Source: Cavia porcellus (taxonomy: Eukaryota > Chordata > Mammalia > Rodentia > Caviidae). From it: DNA of 64,000 nt. Of the stretch, positions 25,411 to 38,159 are shown in pieces. Position 1 is the stretch's first letter, and each line of letters begins with the position of its first letter. The notes beneath the pieces are model-generated. The model saw nothing but the letters and a program-made list of their open reading frames with translations. It ran no database searches and was not told the origin of the DNA. The translations under genes were made by a program, and so were the position numbers. The stretch spans positions 16,192,501 to 16,256,500 of the forward strand of contig NW_026947507.1 of NCBI RefSeq assembly GCF_034190915.1, read 5' to 3'.

Positions 25411-25560
25411 GTTTTTTCCCTCACCTTAGGTGACCAGATCGATAGACAGTCCAGCAGCTGTGAAAAAAAATCAGATGACTGGAATACAGCCAGAGGCAGT
25501 TTCTCTAGTGCAGCAAGAGTCCATTCTGATATTACAAAATTGAAAATAAATGGTATAGGA
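25411..25560 (+). other. Candidate exon-like segment of unknown origin
   Basis: A strong 3' splice-site-like sequence, GCTTGTTTTTTCCCTCACCTTAG, ends at about 25429. It precedes an open frame (within 25279-25608) encoding a non-repetitive, serine-rich peptide with DQIDRQSS and DDWNTARGSFSSAAR segments. A weak donor-like AATG|GTATAG occurs near 25554. The opposite strand is also open for 137 codons (25155-25568), which argues against reading either as proven. The protein is not recognised. Confidence 0.25.
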
Positions 25561-25610
25561 GGAGACACTCATATCTCAATAAATTTAAAAAGGAAATGCA
25601 GATGTTAAAA

Positions 25611-26289
25611 TATCTCATAATAATACTGCCATCAGAATCATTCCTCCATAAAAAATCTTATATAATGAAATAGTTTCCAAGGCCATGAGAGGTTCCTTAG
25701 GTTTAAAACATATTTCTCTTCATGGACACCAACTAATATACTACAACTATCAGAGAGCCAAAATTGCTTTATTGGTCTGTGAGCTGGGATGGCTGCTCAC
25801 TGGCCAACCTTTCCACCATAGTGGCTTATGTGTCCCTGGTATTAAAAACAGTATGCATGTCAATCATGCTGCAGAAGTAGTCTTCCTTGGTGAATCCCTG
25901 TCTCTGTAAGAGACTTTGTTCATGAAACTTGACTACCTTTAAAAATGAGAGTTCTGATGTACTCAACTTCTCTATGTTAGGAATTTTATTCACACATTGA
26001 GTTTTTCATTTATTCAAAGATATTTGCTCAGCTTCTACATTGTATAAGATATTACAAAACAGTCCCCCCTCCTCTGTCTAAGGGACATAGTGGACTTAAA
26101 GCTAACTTCTGGGTTCCAAATATGTATCTACATCTCATAAACTGATTTTTAGCAGTTCTTTTTAAAAATCTGTCACTACTTTCTCTGGAAAGTTAGCTGA
26201 TATCAGTGCCACCATTTTTCCAACAAATATTGAGAGGTGTTTTCCCTGCATATTTTCATGTTCTGACTGAAACTTACAAGGTAAATTAC
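25611..26289. other. Unassigned sequence
   Basis: No recognisable element. Confidence 0.5.
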
Positions 26290-26400
26290 AACTGTAAGTA
26301 CAATAATCAACGTGCATTGCTTACTGTACAACAGGTACAGTGCTAGTACTGTATTTGTACTACTACAACGTAATTCTTGCAACTGTTCCTATTCCCAGTG
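26290..26400 (+). mobile_element. MIR SINE fragment
   Basis: ACAGGTACAGTGCTAGTACT and AACGTAATTCTTGCAACTGT resemble the MIR core (a GCACTGTGCTAAG block followed by TAATCCTCACAACA). Diverged as expected for an ancient mammalian SINE. Confidence 0.45.
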
Positions 26401-26789
26401 AGCCTGCCTTTTCTTACCCTCGGCACATTCTCCTGCGGTCAAAGAAGAAAGTCTATGAGATCCCAAATGTTTCTTGAGAGACAGGCCCTTTAACATCTTC
26501 CTCTGAACTATATATTATCTGAGGACTTGGAGTTTTCCCACAGAGCATCAGCTCATGCCTTTGGTCAAAACCCAAAGAAAAAAACTAGTGCTTGAGCTTC
26601 CTTGCAGTTTCTAATTTGAAATCTCCCCATTCCTCTATCTGTGAATCTCAGAATTATACCATGCTGTCTTATATCCCCATTAAACTCAGTTACTTTTAAA
26701 ATCTTTGCCAAATTTATTCAACTATTTTGATTAACTATTCCTATTCAAACCTGCATTTGGGAGTAGAAAGGAAGAACGTATTAGTCTTT

Positions 26790-26915
26790 GGGTGCCTATT
26801 ACATATATTGTTTTCTTAATATTCATATCTACCTTGTGAAACAAATGTTGTATGTAGGAAATTGAGGTAAAAAGGGAACAAATGTCTAGCTCAGGATTCA
26901 CAATTAAAAGTGGTT
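26790..26915 (+). mobile_element. MIR SINE fragment
   Basis: Order of degenerate MIR segments: a TCTTAATATTCATATCTACC block, GGAAATTGAGGTAAAAAGGG (GGAAACTGAGGC-like), then TGTCTAGCTCAGGATTCACA and AATTAAAAGTGG. Confidence 0.5.
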
Positions 26916-26979
26916 GTGACCAAAAATTAACATCGACGCTAATTTTTTCTTCTCACTTTATATTATTCATTCATTTCCT

Positions 26980-27100
26980 CCTCTACCAACCTCACAGTGA
27001 TTTAAATTTCCATAGCACTGAACTTTGGCTATATGTCCCATGTCTTACTCACCATATATAGTTGAAGTTCCTTGAAGGCAGAGACTTGTCTTGCAGTTTA
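26980..27100 (+). mobile_element. Possible L2 3' fragment
   Basis: GTTCCTTGAAGGCAGAGACT followed by TGTCTTGCAG resembles the conserved 3' end of L2 (CTCCTTGAGGGCAGGGAC-like). A short and ancient match only. Confidence 0.4.
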
Positions 27101-27109
27101 CTGATTGAC

Positions 27110-27560
27110 ACCTGTGGTTCAGCACGCAGGAAGCAGTTTAACAGATCCACGCCTCTCTAGACAAACAGCAATAGTGTCTCTCTGGTTTGTATCAATGCAC
27201 TTGAAAATGCAGGGAAAAGAAAATATGGTTCTTCCCCAAAAGGCTTTAAAAATGATATATTCAGTATCATCCATATATTACTGAGAAAAAGTTTGCTTTT
27301 ATAGATTATAATTTGAAAACAATTGATATGTGGTAAAAATGTAGGATGCTGAAGTTAAAAGATGTAGCACCAGACACTGAAATTTATATGACTAATTTTC
27401 CTATAATGAGAAATCCACTGTTTTCTTCATAGCATAAAGATACTACTAATAACATGACACAGGCAGATGCATTAAAATTTTTTTCTTAATTTTTCTCATA
27501 TTTAATACTGAAAGATGTATATTATACATGGACTTTATGAATCCATATGTTAAACTGTAC

Positions 27561-27615
<55 letters not shown>

Positions 27616-28149
27616 AACAAGACCATTATAAAGATTATTCCTACTTAAAGTTTATATCTAATGTTTTTTAATGATCTTAAGTGAATAATTTTAGCATTTT
27701 TGTTGTTTGAAAAAACGATTTAAGAATATCTTTCCAATGTGAATTCAAAGACAGTTTAAAATGTTCATAAGCAATTAAAATATCTTTGTGACTCAGACAC
27801 TAGCTTTATTTCTAAAGATATGTCCATCTAATGTTTTAGAGTGTGCATTTTATCTTCCTAATTCTTATTCCAGGAACTATGCCAAAATTCTGTCTTTGAA
27901 GGAGAAAAATAATAGCCATAAATATTGTCTTGAAACGACACAATGAAAAACTTTTGCTGAGGCTCTAGAAGAATTTGGAAAAAAACTGAGTAACACTTGT
28001 TATCTGTTCTGATGTCTACAATGTTATTAAGTTCAAAATTCTTTATCAAAATGAGTACTGCATGGAATTTGATTTTGAGGTGGGGAGGAGGGTGGGCAAA
28101 ATAGAAAAACAATACAAGTTTTGGTCACCAACATCTACAATGGACACAG

Positions 28150-28150
<1 letters not shown>
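27110..28150. other. Unassigned sequence with a (CA)(TA) microsatellite
   Basis: A compound microsatellite, CACACA... then TATATA..., occupies 27562-27611. Nothing else is recognised. Confidence 0.6.
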
Positions 28151-28197
<47 letters not shown>

Positions 28198-28200
28198 TTT
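28151..28200. repeat. (TA)n tract with terminal poly(T)
   Basis: About 38 bases of TA repeats followed by 11 T, directly abutting the MaLR LTR to the right. Confidence 0.9.
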
Positions 28201-28560
28201 ATCTAGATGTCCTGTACTGAGTCCCAGGCATGCCTGGACAAAGCTCTGGGGAGGAGATTGGATCACTGGGTGGGTTTAGCTGAGTGGGTGTTAGCAGGCA
28301 GTGTCTGGTTGGAAGAAATACATTACTGGGGTGGAACTGGAAGGGGCTGTCTGTGTCCAGGCATCCTTCTGTGCTCTCTGCTTCCTGGTTGCCACGACCG
28401 AAGCAGCTTTTCCTCCCACATGCCCTGTGTCATGCCTCTTCTGCCTTTGGACCCGCAGACCATGGACTGCAAATGTGAGCCAAAAATAAACTTCTCCTCC
28501 TTTAAACTGTAGGTGCCATGGAGTGTGTCCAAGAAACAAGAAAGTGATTAAGATCATGTC
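28201..28560 (+). mobile_element. MaLR LTR (MST/ORR1-like)
   Basis: GGGGAGGAGATTGGATCACT, a pyrimidine-rich CTGTGCTCTCTGCTTCCTGG block, GGACCCGCAGACCATGGACT, TGTGAGCCAAAAATAAACTT and the 3' end AAACTGTAGGTGCCATGGAG follow the MaLR LTR layout. Open frames here in four overlapping registers are LTR artefacts. Confidence 0.72.
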
Positions 28561-28580
28561 ACTGTGCAATGTATATAATC

Positions 28581-28670
28581 CATGAGGATTTAGCTTAGTG
28601 GTACAGTGCCTACTTGACAAGAATCAGGTTCGATTGCTGGTACCTTCCCCTCACCAAAAAGTAAATAAGC
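28581..28670 (+). mobile_element. ID SINE, diverged
   Basis: GAGGATTTAGCTTAGTGGTA then CAGGTTCGATTGCTGGTACC preserve the ID box order. The A-rich tail reads TCACCAAAAAGTAAATAAG. Confidence 0.78.
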
Positions 28671-31009
28671 TATACTAGATCTTCATCACATTAGTAAGTT
28701 AAGAAAGGATATATGCTCATAGCAAATTTTTCTGTTTAAATGTTATCCCAATTGAACATTCTAAGATTACTCCTTAAGAGGAGCATTTCATATGGTTACC
28801 ATTTTTAAGATTAAAAAGCTCCTGACATTTGAGTGATTTAAATAATAGTATTGAATATTCATTCATTTTAATTCTACCGTGAAAAACTCAGACTCAATGT
28901 AATGAACCAGTATTATTTATTTATCTATTTATTTCAAATGCATTTTGCTAACAATGCACTCATTGCCTAAAGGTTTGGGAACACACATAAAAATACAAAA
29001 ATAGATTAATTAAATTACATGAACAGTCCAATTGCTTGTTAAAAAGAATAACAAGTTGGAAAATTCCATCAAAAAGGGTATATTTTGTGTTTTATATTTA
29101 TGCATGTAAATTAGGATAGTGTATATAGTGTATACACAGTTCTATACTGAGATTAATATAATGATTTAATTAGGTCTTGATATTGTTGGTTGAGGCAGGC
29201 AAAATAAGAACTTTAAGCCATGAAGCAGCTACTGGCAAAGATTCCAAAGAAAAGCTAGAATAGAAGTCTTTGTGGTACCAGGAAAGTCTTCTGGAGCACT
29301 GTACAGAGATCAGATTTTGACCGGTTAAGTACTATTTTTGGACATAAGTATACCAATATTTTCACTTCTGTTCACTATCTGACAAGGAGTTCATTATGGA
29401 TGCGGCTGAAAATATGTAGCATCTCCAAAAAGGAAAGGAACTGTTAAGAGACAATGCAGGTGGAAATTTCTCTTTTTTTACATCAGGCTTCATTCATAAG
29501 CCCCACCTGCTCAAGACATCTCCTTTGCTATTTTTTCTTCCTTTGTTGTTTTACATGATACTTGCAATCTCCAATGTCAGCCTATAAAAAGCAAATACTG
29601 GAGAGAAACTGCCTAAAATAAATACCTCTGGATTATGTATTTTGCACAGAAGGGGATGCAAGATAGTGAGATAGTCTTCCATTGTCAAAAACACACATAA
29701 ATTATTTGGATTGTTGGACTTTCATTGTGGAAGGTGACAGTGAATATCCTGAATGAACTGAGCAGAAAGGTTTAGGTTCTGGTAAGAGATACAAGGGACA
29801 GCACTGTGCTGGTTTTAACAAACAGTATGAGAAAACATCCAGAAGGGACTCAAAGATGACTCAGAATAAAAGAGTTAAAGAAAATTCTCAGTTTTGCCTA
29901 AGGCTAACTGATGTGGTATTACCTTGGTCTGTGTATACTTTTACAGTGTAAGACTTTCTTTAATAATTAAAACCACATTATTATTACTCAAATATGAGCA
30001 TCAGCTAAAGTTTAAAATAGTTTTGATGGGTATGTGGGACTTTGACAATAAATTATTCACTTACTAGAGGGGACATCATACTTAATGTGACTGACTGGAT
30101 CTAATAGAAGCAGCTGTTCCTATTTGGAAACAACAAAGAAAATATTCTATTAATCCAGATGTGGGTGTAATATAGGGGATCATGAAGACTAGGTTTGAGT
30201 TAGAGTCACAGAATCGTCTCAGACTTTGTAGACTCACACAACTCAGACATTTCAAATTCCTTCAGCAACATCTGTAACAAGTTGTCTCACAGCATACCCT
30301 CCAGTGCCTCTGTGGTTAACAAATGCTTCATGATCAAATATCTCATCTGGTCAGGCTCTCATTTATTCTCCTAAAGCTCTTTTCCTCTTGCCATTCTGGC
30401 TTCTAATGCAGTAATGACCTTCCTCTTTTTCCTGGAAGACAACAAGCCTCAGGACTTTTGTCCTTTCTCACCTTTCGGGGGCCATTCCTAGCTCTGGGTG
30501 CTTATCACTAATTTTCTTCATAGTAGAATATACAAGATATTTATTTAGCAATATCCTCCTTGACTATTGGACATTTCACCCTGCTTATCCTTTTGATTTT
30601 CTTCCAGAGCACTTATTTTTCACTGTAATATTATATTTAATTTTAAAATTTTCTTATTTATACTCTGTGTTTGGCAGTAATGTCCACAATACTTATACAA
30701 TTGCTAATTCATGCCCAGTGTAACTATTTTTGAACAAATAGCTCAAAATAAAAAGTAACAAGCCAGAAATTTGGGTATATTGTGTGCTCTGTTCTCTTTT
30801 TTAAATTCCTACATCAAATCAATTAAAAAGAATCACTGATGATACAATAATCTGTATTTCCTCTCTGCTACCTCCCAAAACAAGGACCCAACCTCTTGGC
30901 TAGATTAACACAGCTGTTCACTGGAAGCCACAGCTGCTTACTCGCTATTTCATGTCTAGCTTCAACATGCTTACTTTGTAAGATGTGGTTGAGAGATGTT
31001 TTTAAAATC
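28671..31009. other. Unassigned sequence, possible L2 relic at 30.3-30.7 kb
   Basis: The pyrimidine-rich stretch at 30290-30700 has short L2-like blocks (CTTTCTCACCTTTCGG, CTCTGGGTGCTTATCACT). The rest is unassigned. Confidence 0.35.
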
Positions 31010-31011
31010 CA

Positions 31012-31174
31012 TACGGTGTGGTGGCACACAGCTATAGTCACAGCTATTCAGAAGACCGAGGCAGAAGAATTGCAAGCTCAAGGAAACCTTGGGAAACTTA
31101 GCAAGATCCTGACTCAAAATAAAAAGATAAGATACTCAAGACACAGCTCAGCACTTCCTGAGTGCAGTCCTCAC

Positions 31175-31210
<36 letters not shown>

Positions 31211-31250
31211 AACACACACACACAACACATACAAACACACACACACTTGC
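31012..31250 (+). mobile_element. B1-dID type SINE with CA-repeat tail
   Basis: B1-like half: GTGTGGTGGCACACAGCTAT, then GAGGCAGAAGAATTGCAAG and GCAAGATCCTGACTCAAAAT. A degenerate ID-like segment follows (ACACAGCTCAGCACTTCCTG, AGTGCAGTCCTCACTAAC). The tail is a (CA)n microsatellite at about 31178-31247 with interruptions. The 93-codon frame starting at 30896 runs through it and is not a gene. Confidence 0.68.
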
Positions 31251-34200
31251 AGAAAGTTATTTACAGAATTATTTCTTACCCAAGATTTCAATGCTTTCCA
31301 TTTCATGTACATAAATCCAAACACTTAAGTGTTTTTGATTTCTGTCTTCAGATTTGAACCTCATGTTTTCTGGCTTCTTTTTTTATAGAGAATCTAATAT
31401 GACAGACTTTCTATTAAGAAAATTTTTACCAATCTTCCTGAACTGAAAGAGGTGTTCTGGTTAAGGCAATGCACCATTTTCTCCCTCGTTGAATTTATCA
31501 TATTGAATTATATTTGCTTGCTTAATTAGTTTTTCCTGCTAATGTAAAGTACTGTGAATACAATGAGTGTATCTATCTTATTTATCACTGAACCACAAGA
31601 GGCCAACATAAAGTAAATATTCATTTCAATATAAATTGCTGAATGAAAGAAAGAATTTCAACCCTCAATATTAGGTTGTCACCTTAATCTTGGATTTGAC
31701 ATTTTGATGTAGTTACAGAAATAAGATTTATTTGTCTGGGTTCTCTTGAATTTGTCAGTAGTGGTCTTGAGGTAGGTGATGTCTGGATAATAAAATCATG
31801 TGTTTTAACAACTGTACAGACATTTGCACAGTCAGCAGTTCAGTGTGAAGGACTAGCTCTGCGTGAATCATGCTTACAGGAGCTAGAGAGAGGCACTGGG
31901 AAGAAGACAAAGTGCGTTCTCTCTGAGATTACCCAGTAGATATTGAGACAGACAATGAAAGGTTACACATAAAAGTAAATGTGATGCTGCTGCTCTAATG
32001 ATACTTAAATAAAAAACATGAATTTGTTATATTGAGCTTCTGGGAGGATAGTATTTTCATGTGGGATACTTTTTTCCTCCCTAACTGAAGTCTAACTGAT
32101 GATCTAAATGATCATATGCATCTTGATATGACATTTCTAGAAAGGGGCATGAGAGTTTTTCTACAGGAGGACTTCAGTGGTCATAAGACTGATACGTTTC
32201 ACAAGTAGAAAAGGTGGTACAATCAAAAGGGCCAAGTTTCAGATTACACACAGCCCAGTATGTGCTATTTTAAGCTGAATGGGAAGCCATTTTCATGTAC
32301 CCACTACCTTCAGGACCAAAGTTTATCTATACAAAGTCCAGTGCATCTCAAAACTAATATAGTGATTCATGCAACACAAACATTGATACTAGTTCTGTTG
32401 CTAACTCACAAATCATTATAATTGGGCTGGTGAAAATACTGCACCCGCTTTTCCTTTTCAGTTATTTCTTTCTGTTCTTATTCAGTAAGCTCCAAAGTAA
32501 CTAGCCCTAGGGGAAGATAAAGTGATGAATAACCTCATTCAGCTCAAAGAAACAACAACAAAAAATCCCCAGTCGAATGGTTCATTGCAGATGGCAAAAT
32601 GGTCATTGTATAGTGGATGAGGTTTCTTCTCTTTAGAATCTAGGCAATGACTAATGATTTTCCACCAAAGCTCCCACTTTTAAAAGAATGAATAAGCCCC
32701 AAAGGCCTCAGAGAGATAAGTATTACTTTCCCCCTGGTAGCTTAGCTAGTGACTGAGATGGAAAAAGAAACTGGACAATATTTCAAAGCCAAGACCTATA
32801 AATGTGATAGTAGATACTGCACTTCTGCGCTTCTAAATCACTTGGTAACCAAATGGGTTTTATGCCCCTCTATGATTTTCTGCCTTATCCACAAATCCAT
32901 ACGTTTCTAGGTGCCCTCCCATCTGTAAAACTGCATGCATTGGGCTTCCCAGAGGAAAACTACCCCGGGACTTGACACTGACTAAAGTGAATAAGGTGAC
33001 TACTGGCCGAATTGCACAAGTAACAATTCTACCAGAGTTACATATTTATTTGTATATTTTTATTTTCAAGGGACAACTTTCAGAAAATAACTAACCTCTA
33101 CAAAATAGTAGCTTGCCTTTTTGAAGCAACAGAATCCATTGAACGTTAATGTCAGTTTCAGAGCATTACTTTTGTTCTCTTATCTTTATTAGGAAAAATG
33201 TCAATGGGTTAATATATTTTGTGCTCCACTGAGAATTAAAGAGGAAACAAAATGCTTAGTGTTTGTAATGAGGCCATGCATTAATGTAGGAAGGTCTTAA
33301 CATATCACACAGAATAGATATGACAATATGGTTTTCCCTGGGTAGCCAAAGGGGACTCAACTTAGTGATAGTCAATGCTTTGAGAAAATTTATTTTTGAT
33401 GTAAAAAGGAAATAGAACTGGACTGTACTGATTGATAGGAACCATAAACAAGATTTTCCACAATGGATTAGGAAGCAAAAACACTCTTTATACAATCCAT
33501 ATCACCTCAAATTTCAAGAGCCTAGTGAAGAAATTGCAATAGTTTGTGTTGACAGGGAAAATACATTGCCCAGGTTTCATATGTTAAAATTGACTTTAGT
33601 TCATAGAGAAATGATCAGATAAATAGTATTAAAAAGGAAATAGCCACAGAGGGGTAAAAAATAACTCTAGAGGGAGGAAGACCAGACATCAAATTCATGG
33701 GTTAAAAATTAGGAGGAGCGGCTCGTAAGATTAACTTTACTGATAACTCTGGTATAGTAGTGGAAGTCAATTGCATTTTGAGAAAATCAATTTGTATTAA
33801 GATTTTAGAGTTGAAATTTGTAAATATGCATCTTCAGAACCCAGGATTAACATTGAATATATTTTCCTTAAGAATTATAACACTGAAAGTATAATGTTTC
33901 CATCTTGCAAAACACTTTTGTATGTACTGCATTCTATGATGAAAATCTTAAGAATTAAATATAGCTGATTACTATTTAAAAATCAAGGATTAATCTAGAA
34001 AAATAATTCACAAAAAAGACATGTAAATGACTATTGAATATAACAAAATGTTAATTCAAATAAGTGAGTAGAGTGTAAATATTGTTTTTTTAAACCATAA
34101 ATTTAAAAAAGATTATTAAGAGTAAAAGTAATACTGAGGCTAATCAGAATCCAAAAATTTCTTTTTTATACTACACTTCAACATATAGTCTATGCTACAC

Positions 34201-34699
34201 TTCAAAGTAAAGTTTATAGATATTTAACTGCTGATTGATTTTGTAGAGGGAAATTTGCTAATAAATGTTTAGCCATTCAATAGCTAGTAATTAATCTAAC
34301 TTAAGAATAACAAAGAATGCAAACATATTGACCAATAGTCTATATCAGAGTACTGCTATAGTAGTGAATATCTGAAAGCAACTAAGGCACATTTTCCTGT
34401 AGATAACTTTACTTGTCTTTTACGCCTCCAGTATTTAACACTGACTTCACAGAAATATTGCAGAAGTCTTCCAGTAGGATAGAAAGGTGAATAGTCAGGT
34501 GGGTGTGCTGCTTAATTTGGGATTCAAAATTAATAAGCCCCAATGTCTGCACTTACAAGCTCCATATTCCTATTTAGGCTTTAACAGTATCAAATATGGC
34601 ATATATTCCAATAATTTTGATTTACATTGCAAATTTTAGAACTTGATTGGGGAAGAACTTGATTGCTCTCCTCAAGCACTGATTTAATAGAAGAATATC
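31251..34699. other. Unassigned AT-rich sequence, possible MIR at 32.7 kb
   Basis: A weak MIR-like order of segments is visible at 32695-32765 (GGCCTCAGAGAGATAAGTAT, GCTTAGCTAGTGACTGAGAT). No gene is recognised in the rest. Confidence 0.35.
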
Positions 34700-35285
34700 T
34701 AAAGTCATAAAAAATATTTGTAATAGCTAAATCAGTGAAACAGCCAAGATGCCCCTCAACCGCTGAGTGGATGAAAAAGTCGTGATATTTTTATACAATG
34801 GAATATCACTCAGCTATAAAAAAGGATGATCTTGAGGCCTTCATAGGTAAATGGAGACAACTTGAGACTATCCTCATTAGTGAAATAAAGAAGAATCATA
34901 TTTGTAAATATCACGTTGTATCTCTAGTGCAAAAAGTAGTAAGAAACGTAGAGTAATAAAACCCAAATTGTGTAATTGCTGTTGTAAAAAAGGAAAAGAA
35001 AGTGCTCTAAAAGATATAATTGCATGTATGTTTGAACGTGTAAGATTGATAACCATATTACTAAGTTTTTGTTGGATCATTGAACGTAACTGTTTGCAGT
35101 CTCAATGTTTGAATGTCCATTATGTATGCTTTATTTTTTAACTTGAACAACTATTTCTGAGATGATAATATGTAATTTACCAACTAGTGATTTCTTATTG
35201 TTTATTTTTTTTAAATTATGTATTATTTCTACCCTTTTTCTGTTTTGTTTTTTTTTCTCTTTAAATAAAATCTAAAAAAAAATAT
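34700..35285 (+). mobile_element. L1 3' end
   Basis: Begins with GATGCCCCTCAACCGCTGAG and GAATATCACTCAGCTATAAA, typical of the sequence beyond L1 ORF2. It continues through the 3' UTR to an A-rich end, AAATAAAATCTAAAAAAAAA. A 5'-truncated copy of about 0.6 kb. Confidence 0.8.
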
Positions 35286-36722
35286 TCACAATGCATTTCT
35301 GAATAGAAATTGATTCAAAATTGCATAATAAAAGCTTGGCACTAAATATTTTAAAATGTTCATGTTTGCTTATACATGAACAGTTGTCTCACATTTAATG
35401 TCTTCCCATGAGGATATTCTACACAAAAAAGAAATTACTTTGTGTGTGGCAATGGCTTTAATTCTACATGAAGATAAAGTAACTCATCAGGTGAACCTCC
35501 AGAACCAAGATCACTTGCCACATAGTTCATGAGTTTTGTGGAAGACAGATATTATTACTATGTTTTCAAGTTGCATCCTCTGACTATTAATACTATAGCT
35601 AAATTATACATGTATAGGAAAGTTTAACTTCCTAATGTGTTTATTATCCCACGAGTACTGTAATATGCAGTGGCCTTTTACCCAAAGGCTCATATCTTTG
35701 AATATTTGGATACTTGAAGGTTCATTGTAATGCTTCAGCTTTTAGCATAAAAAAGTCATTCTTTAGAAAAAACATCTTGTTCATTAGTCACTTAAAAAGA
35801 TTTTGAATGTTAGCATTTTTGTTTATAAGTATATGCATTAAATTTTACAGAATAGCCATAACTTCAGACTGAACAATCATAGTAATTCCTGTGATGAGAT
35901 TTCCCCTCCAGTCTCCAACCTAACCTATCTCTGCTAATAAGTTCTCAAAAGTACACATTTGTAAATAATTACTTAATGAATTTAAATTTCAGTAACACTG
36001 GATATGCACGTCAAAAAATTGTGAGCATATTAGAACATAATTACCAAAGCTTAAAAACAAAACATTTGAGAATCTTTATGATTGTATGTAACTGTCATAT
36101 TTTATGATATAGTCAATCCAATTTCCCACCTTACTGAAAAATGTTTCCAGTTGTTGCAATATGATTTCAGAAATTTCATTCATAACCCAGTTCTGTGCTC
36201 TTTAAATGCATTTAGCTATGAGAAATAAATAGTAACTTAATGTGTTTGTTTCCATAATATTCCCATTCATAGAAACTGGACTTTAAATTTTAAAGGACAT
36301 AAACATACTGCATGATAATGTTTACAACTTCCTTAGAAATATGAAGGGAGTCAAGAATATTTCTACTACAATAAAGTTTTTGTTTATTGAGAGCCAGTAT
36401 CTAGTCTCTTCACATGACCTAGAAACAAAGCTGTTACCTTATGTCTTATTTTATAGAAGAGTAGTCAAAATATAAGATGACTTTTTTAATTAAAAAATAT
36501 TGAAGTATAAGACACATTGACATAATACCCTCAAAATACTTCCACTTTCAAGGAACACATTTTGCCATTGTTTCTGCTACTTTCTGAAGCAATCCTACAA
36601 TAAGTGTTTTCATGATTGTCTTGATGTTCTGAATAAATTAAAATATGGTAATTTCTGACAAATGAAAGCACTACAGGATGTCCTTATCTATTTTATTCCC
36701 AGATTTGGCACCATGTAACTTT
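35286..36722. other. Unassigned AT-rich sequence
   Basis: No recognisable feature. Confidence 0.55.
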
Positions 36723-37105
36723 TGTGTTGTTATGGTTTATACCTAGATGTCCCACAAGAGCCTCATGTGGTCATCAGTGAGGCTCTTGAGAGGTGACTGG
36801 ATTATGGGACTTCATAGCTAAATGTGATAGCCAGAAGCAGAACTTGTTTGAAAAAGGTGATTCTCTTGGGCTGTGGCTAGGAAGGGTTTATCACCCTCCC
36901 CAGCTCTTCCCTTCACTGTTTTGTTTCTTGTCTGCCATTCAGTGAGCAACTCTCTGATATTCCCCTGTGCCATGCCATGATTCCTTGGAGCCACATGACT
37001 ATGGACTAAAATGTCTATAAACTGTGAGCCCAAGCAAACGTGTCCTCCTTTAAATTGTAGGCATCAGTTATTGTGTTTCACTGAAGAGAAAAGTAAGTAA
37101 GACAG
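36723..37105 (+). mobile_element. MaLR LTR, nearly complete
   Basis: The 5' end TGTTGTTATGGTTTATACCT, then GATGTCCCACAAGAGCCTCA, GAGGTGACTGGATTATGGGA, GTGCCATGCCATGATTCCTT, a CATGACTATGGACTAAAATG block and GTAGGCATCAGTTATTGTGT near the 3' end follow the MaLR LTR layout across about 380 bases. Confidence 0.75.
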
Positions 37106-37569
37106 ACTTTGGTACTAGAGAAGGGAGGGGGTCTTCGCTGTCATACAACTACTGGTTCAGAAGCCTTAGGAAATGGTTTGTATGACATTGAAGCAGGTCT
37201 ATAATGCTGTAAGCTAAGCATAAGACTAGAAATACAGGCGAGCTTTGGGTCATTTCAGCTGGGAATAAGAGTTCCACTGGCAGCTGGACTCTAAGCCATG
37301 CATATTATGCTCTGGCAGAAAACTGTTCTGCATCTGGCAGAAAATATATCTATATTTTACTTATGTTTTTTGGAAGGAGACTGAGATTAACATCAACAAA
37401 ATAAATGTCAAGATAGCCTAATGTTGAGGCTGTGGCATGGCTATTATTGGAGCACCACTAATTATGATCCTGCTCTAAAACTGTACATGTAGACCAATAA
37501 TTACAACTGTATGATTTTAGAAAGTTTTGGTTTGCCCAAAAAGAATTCTGTGTTAAAGATGAGACCTAA
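37106..37569. other. Unassigned sequence
   Basis: May include MaLR internal remnants after the LTR (GACAGACTTTGGTACTAGAG), but no coding is readable. Confidence 0.4.
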
Positions 37570-38030
37570 ACATGGTTACAGTGATGCTTGCCAATGTTTA
37601 TAGTAGCACAATTCATAATAGCTAAATTGTGGAGGTGACTTATGTGTCTATCAACACGATGAAATGATAAAGAAAATGTGCAATTTATGTGCAATGAAGT
37701 ATTACTTTGCCATAAAGAAGAATAAATTTCAGTCATTTATAGGAAAATTACTGTACAATAATATTAAGTGAAACAAATCAAACATTCAAGGTTAAATATA
37801 TGATGGTTTATCTTAGGGTGATAAATCCTAAGTCTAAATCAAAGAACAAAATTATAGGAAATAGAAAAAAGGGAGATGGTTTTCAGCAAATGAAAGGGGG
37901 ATTAAGAGATTGAGATGGGGGGAAGTGTGAAGGGAAAGAGGATATAAAAGGACAAAAGATGTGTCATGTGTATGTACCAACTACCCACAATGAATAAACA
38001 TGTATTAATAATATAAGAAGAGAAAATATT
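37570..38030 (+). mobile_element. L1 3' end
   Basis: GCCAATGTTTATAGTAGCAC and AATTCATAATAGCTAAATTG followed by a purine-rich GAGATGGGGGGAAGTGTGAA tract are characteristic of L1 post-ORF2 and 3' UTR sequence. A poly(A) run lies slightly further right at 38136-38150. Confidence 0.78.
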
Positions 38031-38159
38031 GCCATTGAAAAGAAGCCAAATATTTGGGATCAGAACAATAAGAAGGCACCTTGAGGGCAAATAAGAAACC
38101 AGCAAGACACCATTCTGCACAGGCTCAAATGAGTTAAAAAAAAAAAAAAACACATCCCC

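Noticed and set aside
25155..25568. 137-codon minus-strand frame as a gene
   Set aside because: It overlaps an open + strand frame with a better splice signal and has no recognisable domain or start context.
28207..28620. Cluster of overlapping frames of up to 109 codons
   Set aside because: They lie wholly within the MaLR LTR and occur in many registers at once, as expected for a GC-richer repeat.
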